From contig JANXGZ010000156.1 in NCBI GenBank assembly GCA_024958995.1, positions 1 to 10,933 of the forward strand: a stretch of DNA of 10,933 nucleotides. The letters run 5' to 3'. The first letter of the stretch is position 1. Every line of letters begins with the position of its first letter. The notes under the pieces are model-generated. The model did not search any database. It was not told where the DNA came from and was given only the letters and a program-made list of their open reading frames with translations. The DNA comes from Methylococcales bacterium (GTDB taxonomy: Bacteria > Pseudomonadota > Gammaproteobacteria > Methylococcales > UBA1147). A program made the translations under genes and the position numbers. Below are positions 6,602 to 10,933 of the stretch, in pieces.

Positions 6602-7960
6602 ATGCCGCAGACCGCAAAAAAAGACCAGTCCGAAGACTACCTGAAACAGGTTAACCAGTGGCTCAGAAAGGACAAGCCGACACCCGTCCAAAAGCTTTTC
6701 AGCACGCTGCACCCCTCGGAAATCGCCCTCATTCTTGAATCGCTTGAACGCGCAGACCGGCAAGTGGCGTGGAAACTTGTCGATACCCATCTGTGGGGTG
6801 CCGTACTGGTCGAACTGAATGACGAGGTACGCAGCGGACTGATTGAGAACGCGACAACTGAAGAGCTTGTCGATGCCACGGAAACATTGGAAACCGACGA
6901 CCTGGCCGACCTTGTCGAAGACCTGTCCGATGATGCGCTTGAGCAGGTTCTTCAATCAATGGATGAACAGAACCGTCAGCGACTTGAATCGGTTCTCTGT
7001 TACGATGAAAACACCGCCGGCGGGCTGATGAATGTCGACACCCTGACCGTACGGCAGGACGTTTCTCTGGATGTGGTATTGCGCTACCTGCGACTGCGCG
7101 GAACAATTCCCGATCAGACCGATAGCCTAATGGTCGTCGACCGGGAAGATCGCTTCCTGGGCGTATTACCCCTTTCCGTTTTGCTCACCAACGGTAGCGA
7201 AAAGACGGTTGAGGAACTCATGGTCACCGACGCCGACTCGATACCGGCCGAATTGCCCGACACCGAAGTCGCGCTGCTGTTCGAACAACACGACCTGATC
7301 TCGGCACCCGTCGTTGGGACCACCGGCAAACTGCTGGGCAGAATTACCATTGATGACGTGGTAGACGTGATCAGGAACGAAGCTGACCATTCCCTCATGA
7401 GCACGGTCGGACTCGACGAAGAACAAGACATGTTCGCGCCGGTCAAACTCAGTGCACAACGCCGGGCCGTGTGGCTAGGAGTCAACCTACTGACTGCAAT
7501 CCTGGCCTCGTGGGTCATCGGCCTGTTTGAGCCCACAATCGAGAAAATGGTTGCACTGGCAGTTCTGATGCCGATCGTGGCCAGCATGGGCGGGGTCGCC
7601 GGCACCCAGACGCTGACTCTAGTTACGCGCGGCCTTGCCCTGAGACAAATCGGAGCGACCAATGCACGGGTGGTGATCACCAACGAACTAGCGGTCGGAA
7701 TCCTGAACGGTGTGTGCTGGTCAGTCATCACCGCTCTGTTTGCAGGTCTATGGTTTGGCAGCTTTCTTCTCGGGGGACTGATCGGCGGCGCCATGATCAT
7801 CACGCTAGCGGTTGCCGCACTGGCCGGCGCCACCATTCCGATCCTGCTGGATGGTCTTGGGGTCGATCCCGCGCTAGCCGGGGGAGTACTCCTGACAACC
7901 GTGACTGATGTCATCGGTTTCCTGACCTTTCTCGGTCTGGCAACCCTGTTCATTGCCTAG
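6602..7960 (+). CDS. mgtE: Magnesium transporter/channel MgtE
   Basis: MgtE is a homodimeric Mg2+-gated Mg2+ channel of the inner membrane. Starting at ATG 6602 gives 452 residues, close to the 450 of the Thermus thermophilus protein. An in-frame TTG at 6545 would add 19 residues and is less likely. The layout is an all-helical acidic N domain (residues 1-130, rich in DDLADLVEDL-type repeats), YDENTAGGLM leading into two CBS domains (about 140-262), then a membrane domain of about five helices (285-452). PIVASMGGVAGTQT is the conserved pore-helix region. D436 in TVTDVIGF corresponds to the pore aspartate that coordinates Mg2+ in Thermus. No strong Shine-Dalgarno is visible. mgtE is often found near the end of the rpoN-rapZ cluster in gammaproteobacteria, usually after PTS genes that are missing here. 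Confidence 0.95.
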   Translation: MPQTAKKDQSEDYLKQVNQWLRKDKPTPVQKLFSTLHPSEIALILESLERADRQVAWKLVDTHLWGAVLVELNDEVRSGLIENATTEELVDATETLETDDLADLVEDLSDDALEQVLQSMDEQNRQRLESVLCYDENTAGGLMNVDTLTVRQDVSLDVVLRYLRLRGTIPDQTDSLMVVDREDRFLGVLPLSVLLTNGSEKTVEELMVTDADSIPAELPDTEVALLFEQHDLISAPVVGTTGKLLGRITIDDVVDVIRNEADHSLMSTVGLDEEQDMFAPVKLSAQRRAVWLGVNLLTAILASWVIGLFEPTIEKMVALAVLMPIVASMGGVAGTQTLTLVTRGLALRQIGATNARVVITNELAVGILNGVCWSVITALFAGLWFGSFLLGGLIGGAMIITLAVAALAGATIPILLDGLGVDPALAGGVLLTTVTDVIGFLTFLGLATLFIA

Positions 7961-8371
7961 CCAGACAACCAACGAAAGGAGCTTCTTCGTCAGGGCCGGC
8001 AGAAGCGGAAGCCAATTGTTCAACCGAATCGAAAAGATCGCGACTCCCCTCGATACCGACTATCGTGTTAAGCTCAGCAACTAGGGAGTATTATCGACTT
8101 AATCACCGCGGCTGATTTTCCGCACTGACCCAATGGTCAAAGAAAGTTGACCGATCGAATCACATCGGTCCGCGAGTCCATCACCGGGCAGAGAATCCTG
8201 TACCTGAAAATGAACCGGCAACACCCCGGCCCCTTCACGGCTCCAACCGATGCGGTTTAAAATCCGTCTCGGACCAGAAAGTTCGATATCCGTACGACGG
8301 GTAGCCGCCAACTCGGTCACCTGATCAATCATCAAGGCGGGTATCCAGAATGGGAATCGGGAGTTACCTCC
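7961..8371. other. 411-bp gap without a convincing gene
   Basis: No forward coding frame with a supported start lies here. A - strand open frame spans 8099-8404 (101 codons from a TTG, or 77 from an ATG at 8332). It has no Shine-Dalgarno at either start and no third-position GC preference. GCTTCT/AGAAGC at 7981-7986 and 8001-8006 could form a hairpin shortly after the mgtE stop, but no T-tract follows. A nested inverted repeat lies at 8043-8089 and is described separately. The gap is likely to carry the mgtE 3' end and the promoter of the lipoprotein gene, though I see no clear -35/-10 pair. Confidence 0.5.
8043..8089. repeat. Nested inverted repeat between mgtE and the lipoprotein gene
   Basis: The outer arms ACTCCC (8043-8048) and GGGAGT (8084-8089) enclose an inner hairpin, CGATA (8051-8055) with TATCG (8061-8065) around the loop CCGAC. 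It could be part of an mRNA 3' structure or an operator. The arms are short, and chance is a realistic alternative. Confidence 0.25.
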
Positions 8372-8965
8372 ATGCCAGAAACAACCGCAAGAATGTTTGC
8401 CCAAGCCAGCATACTAACTGCAACAATGCTGATATCGTCCTGCGCAACAACTGTCACCGAAACCGCAAGGCAACCCGAATCTCGAACAAAAGCGCCCGGC
8501 GGCGAGGTTCCGACGCCTTTCCAAACTAACCCACCGCCAGTCACCCGCTTAAAAAACGGCAAGAATCTCAAATTGGTCAGCATGATGGAAGGAGGAGCCT
8601 GCAATTCCAGGCAACAGGGAGCGAAAGGTGCCTTCCTGGTTTACGCCGATTCGAGCCACATTGAACGAATAAAAAGAGAAAAGGGGTCCCAAATATTCCG
8701 GGATTTCCAAACCGATATCCAGACCTTTGCATTGCAAGCGCTACGGGTCTCAGTGGAACAAACGAACATTACCGACAATCCGTTCGCGCTGGATATTCGA
8801 CAGTCGGAAAACCAGGTCATCAAGCAACTACTCTCCGGTTTTAGCGAAGCAATCGCACCGGCCATCAACTCTTTTGAAGAGGACAACGGACTGATGATCG
8901 ATGTTCAGCCCTTCCTGCCATCGATGATCTTTCTACTCGAAGAATGCGACGCCAACCTGGACTAG
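8372..8965 (+). CDS. Putative outer-membrane lipoprotein of unknown function
   Basis: I do not recognise this 197-residue protein. The N-terminus looks like a lipoprotein signal: a short n-region with R7, a hydrophobic stretch (residues 8-21) and a lipobox ending ISSC at C24. Position +2 is Ala, not Asp, so under the usual gammaproteobacterial sorting rule it would go to the outer membrane. A proline- and threonine-rich linker covers residues 25-60, then a mixed alpha/beta-looking domain with charged segments (HIERIKREKGSQIF). Besides C24 there are two cysteines, C77 and C192, which could pair in the periplasm. GGGAG at 8359-8363, 8 bp before the ATG, supports the start; Met8 is a possible alternative. 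The gene converges on lolD with a 50-bp gap and no obvious terminator. It probably forms a single-gene unit. Confidence 0.72.
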   Translation: MPETTARMFAQASILTATMLISSCATTVTETARQPESRTKAPGGEVPTPFQTNPPPVTRLKNGKNLKLVSMMEGGACNSRQQGAKGAFLVYADSSHIERIKREKGSQIFRDFQTDIQTFALQALRVSVEQTNITDNPFALDIRQSENQVIKQLLSGFSEAIAPAINSFEEDNGLMIDVQPFLPSMIFLLEECDANLD

Positions 8966-9015
8966 ATCTCGCATTAACCAAGAGAGGCTTTCGACTCCCT
9001 CCCTGCTACAAGCAA

Positions 9016-9699
9016 CTAGCCGCTGACAAATCGACCGTCTTCAAGATGCAGCACGGTATTCATTCGGCTGGCCAGTGATTCATCGTGGGTCACGATCAGA
9101 AAGCTGGTTTCCAGTTCCTGGTTCAGTTCCAGCATGAGCTGGTAGATCCGTTCAGCGGTCTTGCTATCCAGGTTACCGGTCGGTTCGTCGGCCAACACAC
9201 ACTTCGGACCATTCACCAGCGCCCGCGCGATTGCCGCTCTCTGCCGCTCACCTCCGGACAACTCCGCCGGCTTGTGATCGACCCGGTTGCCGATACCGAC
9301 CCGTTCCAAAAAATACAGCGCCTTTTCCCGGGCCTCCCTAACCGGCTGCCCTGCGATCAGCAAGGGCATGGACACATTTTCCAGAGCGCTAAATTCGCCA
9401 AGTAGATGGTGGAACTGGTAGACAAAGCCCAGTGACCGGTTTCTCAGTTGCCCAAGTTTGCCAGGCCCTAGTTGCCCGATATCCTTGCCGCCAAGCAATA
9501 CAGTACCGGCCGTGGGTACATCTAGTCCCCCCAGCAAATGCAGCAGAGTACTCTTACCCGAACCCGAAGCGCCCATGACGGCGACTAGTTCGCCGGCGTT
9601 AATATCCAGATCAACATCCTTCAGAACCTCAACGTCCAGTGTCCCCTCGACAAAGCGCTTCCCCAGACCAAGGCACTGCAAAACCGGCCCCCTATTCAT
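9016..9699 (-). CDS. lolD: Lipoprotein-releasing system ATP-binding protein LolD
   Basis: LolD is the ATPase of the inner-membrane complex that extracts outer-membrane lipoproteins and hands them to the periplasmic carrier LolA. The 227 residues (E. coli 233) carry Walker A GASGSGKST, the LolD-typical Q-loop YQFHHLLGEFSALENVSMPLL, the ABC signature LSGGERQRAAIARAL, Walker B VLADEPTGNLDS and switch His in VTHDES. The FHHLL stretch separates LolD from the related MacB and FtsE ATPases. Its ATG overlaps the end of the permease gene by 8 bp, so the two are translationally coupled and read from a promoter beyond the right edge. After the lolD stop the - strand has no further gene in this window; a lolE, usual downstream in E. 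coli and Pseudomonas, is absent. Confidence 0.95.
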   Translation of the reverse strand: MNRGPVLQCLGLGKRFVEGTLDVEVLKDVDLDINAGELVAVMGASGSGKSTLLHLLGGLDVPTAGTVLLGGKDIGQLGPGKLGQLRNRSLGFVYQFHHLLGEFSALENVSMPLLIAGQPVREAREKALYFLERVGIGNRVDHKPAELSGGERQRAAIARALVNGPKCVLADEPTGNLDSKTAERIYQLMLELNQELETSFLIVTHDESLASRMNTVLHLEDGRFVSG

Positions 9700-10933
9700 G
9701 GCGCAACTCTTCTGCAGGCTTTACCCTGGCGGCTTGAATCGCCGGGTAGACAGTGGCCAGAAGAGCGAGCAGGAAGGCGACCGATGTGATCAGGTAAACG
9801 TCAGTCCAGACCAATTTCGACGGAAGCTCGCTAATGTAATATACATCCGCGGGAAGGAAATGCGCTCCGAACGCCCGTTCGATGGCCGGAACGATCGTTT
9901 CCACGTTCAGCGCCAACAACACACCCCCAAGCGTACCGAGTGCCGTCCCCACCAACCCGATGATGGTACCCAAGATCATGAAGATCCCCATCACCGAGCC
10001 TGGCGTCATACCCTGGGTCATGAGGATCGCGATATCACCCTTCTTGTCCGTCACCACCATGACCAGGGTCGACACGATATTGAAAGCCGCCACCGCGACA
10101 ATCAGCAGAAGGATAATGAACATGACCCTTTTCTCGGTCCTGATGGCACGGAAGAAATTGCTGTGCACCCGTGTCCAGTCAGTGACGCGGGCGCTGCCGT
10201 ACAACGCCTGAGACAAGTCAGCGGTCAGCTGTGGCGCCTCGAACAGATCGGTAAGTTTGAGCCGAAGTCCCGAAACCGAATCCCCCAGCCGGTAAAGCCG
10301 GGCAGCATCGCCCAGATGAACCAGTGCCAAGTTGCGGTCGTATTCATACATGCCGATCTTGAAAACTCCGACCACTGTGAAACGGCGCAGGCGGGGTAGA
10401 ATGCCGGCCGGTGTCGAATTAATCTGCGGTGTAATGACGGTCACCTTGTCCCCCATGGACACACCGAGGTGACTCGCAAGTTCGGTGCCGAGAATAATCC
10501 CATAATCGCCCGGGGCAAGTCGAAGAAAATCCCCCATTACTAGCTTCTCGGTCACTTCCGAGACCCGGGACTCGAAATCCGGCAGTACCCCCTTGAGCAG
10601 AGAGCCGCTAACTCGCCGACCGGCACTGACCATGACCTGTCCTTCGATGTAGGGCGCCCACCCCGTAACCCGTTTCTCTTTCTCCAGCAACTTGTCGAAG
10701 GAGCGCCAATCGTCCAATCGCCCGTTCCAACCCGAAATACTGGCGTGAGACGTCATACCTAGAATCCGTTCGCGCAATTCGGTCTCGAAACCGTTCATCA
10801 CCGACAACACGGTTATCAGCGCAGTAACTCCGAGCGCGATACCCAGGACCGAAGTCAATGTAATAAAGGAAATGAAACGGGTCCGGCGCCTGGCTCGCGT
10901 GTAGCGAACACCGATAAACAAGACGAGTGGCCT
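9692..10933 (-). CDS. lolC: Lipoprotein-releasing permease LolC/LolF family (5' partial)
   Basis: This is the integral membrane partner of LolD. The reading frame stays open to the window edge: the codons before the TTG at 10921 encode RPLV, matching the family N-terminus (xxRPLxLFIGLRYTRA). The TTG is therefore an internal Leu and the true start lies just outside. The 413 visible residues hold one N-terminal transmembrane helix (FITLTSVLGIALGVTALITVLSVMNGF), a periplasmic domain of about 220 residues, and three C-terminal helices beginning at VMFIILLLIVAVAAFNIVSTL, then the terminal PAEELRHE. In the periplasmic domain the segment TPAGILPRLRRF (near 10380-10420) aligns with the LolC hook that recruits LolA, and GMYEYDRNLALVHL follows. 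As the only permease gene seen with lolD, it could be a LolF (homodimeric LolDF) and not a true LolC. The symbol is provisional. Confidence 0.9.
   Translation of the reverse strand, partial: RPLVLFIGVRYTRARRRTRFISFITLTSVLGIALGVTALITVLSVMNGFETELRERILGMTSHASISGWNGRLDDWRSFDKLLEKEKRVTGWAPYIEGQVMVSAGRRVSGSLLKGVLPDFESRVSEVTEKLVMGDFLRLAPGDYGIILGTELASHLGVSMGDKVTVITPQINSTPAGILPRLRRFTVVGVFKIGMYEYDRNLALVHLGDAARLYRLGDSVSGLRLKLTDLFEAPQLTADLSQALYGSARVTDWTRVHSNFFRAIRTEKRVMFIILLLIVAVAAFNIVSTLVMVVTDKKGDIAILMTQGMTPGSVMGIFMILGTIIGLVGTALGTLGGVLLALNVETIVPAIERAFGAHFLPADVYYISELPSKLVWTDVYLITSVAFLLALLATVYPAIQAARVKPAEELRHE

Noticed and set aside
6369..6617. 82-codon - strand frame with a hydrophobic segment in the rapZ-mgtE gap
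   Set aside because: It starts inside mgtE, and I see no supporting family. The hydrophobic run could encode a membrane peptide, but nothing else supports it.
7114..7953. 279-codon open frame on the - strand opposite mgtE
   Set aside because: It is fully antisense to a well-supported mgtE. The translation is rich in Ser, Thr, Arg and Pro without any fold-like pattern, as expected of a shadow frame.
8099..8404. 101-codon - strand frame between mgtE and the lipoprotein gene as a real gene
   Set aside because: The first start is a TTG inside the lipoprotein gene and the later ATG has no Shine-Dalgarno. Third positions show no GC bias. It is kept only as a point to check.
9458..10399. 313-codon open frame on the + strand opposite lolD and the permease
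   Set aside because: It is antisense to two certain genes, with low-complexity Arg/His/Gln/Pro-rich translation and no recognisable motif.
10919..10921. TTG as the true start of the Lol permease
   Set aside because: The upstream codons RPLV match the family N-terminus, so the gene is cut by the window edge, and TTG encodes an internal Leu.

Overview
The window is a conserved gammaproteobacterial core region. It joins the LPS-export/sigma-54 cluster (kdsD-kdsC-lptC-lptA-lptB-rpoN-hpf-rapZ, + strand) to mgtE and a putative lipoprotein gene (+ strand), and ends with a lolC/lolF-lolD pair on the - strand. Gene order and protein sequences point to a free-living gammaproteobacterium of moderately high GC content. 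I cannot name a genus. No transposase, integrase, tRNA, rRNA or CRISPR array is visible, and base composition looks even throughout.

Bases 1-3169 cover lipopolysaccharide supply and export. KdsD (5' end cut by the window) and KdsC make Kdo, the inner-core sugar. LptC, LptA and LptB are the inner-membrane bitopic protein, the periplasmic bridge protein and the ATPase of the Lpt machine. From kdsC to lptB the genes are packed tightly: a 10-bp gap, a 29-bp overlap, then a 2-bp gap. Bases 3296-5258 hold rpoN (sigma-54) and hpf (short ribosome hibernation factor). Bases 5439-6296 hold rapZ, best started at a GTG.

In many relatives ptsN lies between hpf and rapZ, and ptsO (NPr), sometimes with other PTS genes, follows rapZ. 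None of these is here. The hpf-rapZ gap holds a perfect 14-bp inverted repeat instead, and rapZ is followed directly by a non-coding leader and mgtE (Mg2+ channel, 6602-7960). A 411-bp gap without a convincing gene precedes a putative outer-membrane lipoprotein of unknown function (8372-8965).

The last part (9016-10933, - strand) encodes the lipoprotein-release ABC transporter. The permease runs off the right edge and overlaps lolD by 8 bp. No second permease (lolE) follows lolD, and the permease carries a LolC-type hook segment, so a two-component LolDF arrangement is plausible.

Most of the window is well-known biology. The points that deserve a second look are the missing nitrogen-PTS genes and the hairpin in their place, the single-permease Lol locus, the unknown lipoprotein, and two structured non-coding stretches around mgtE.
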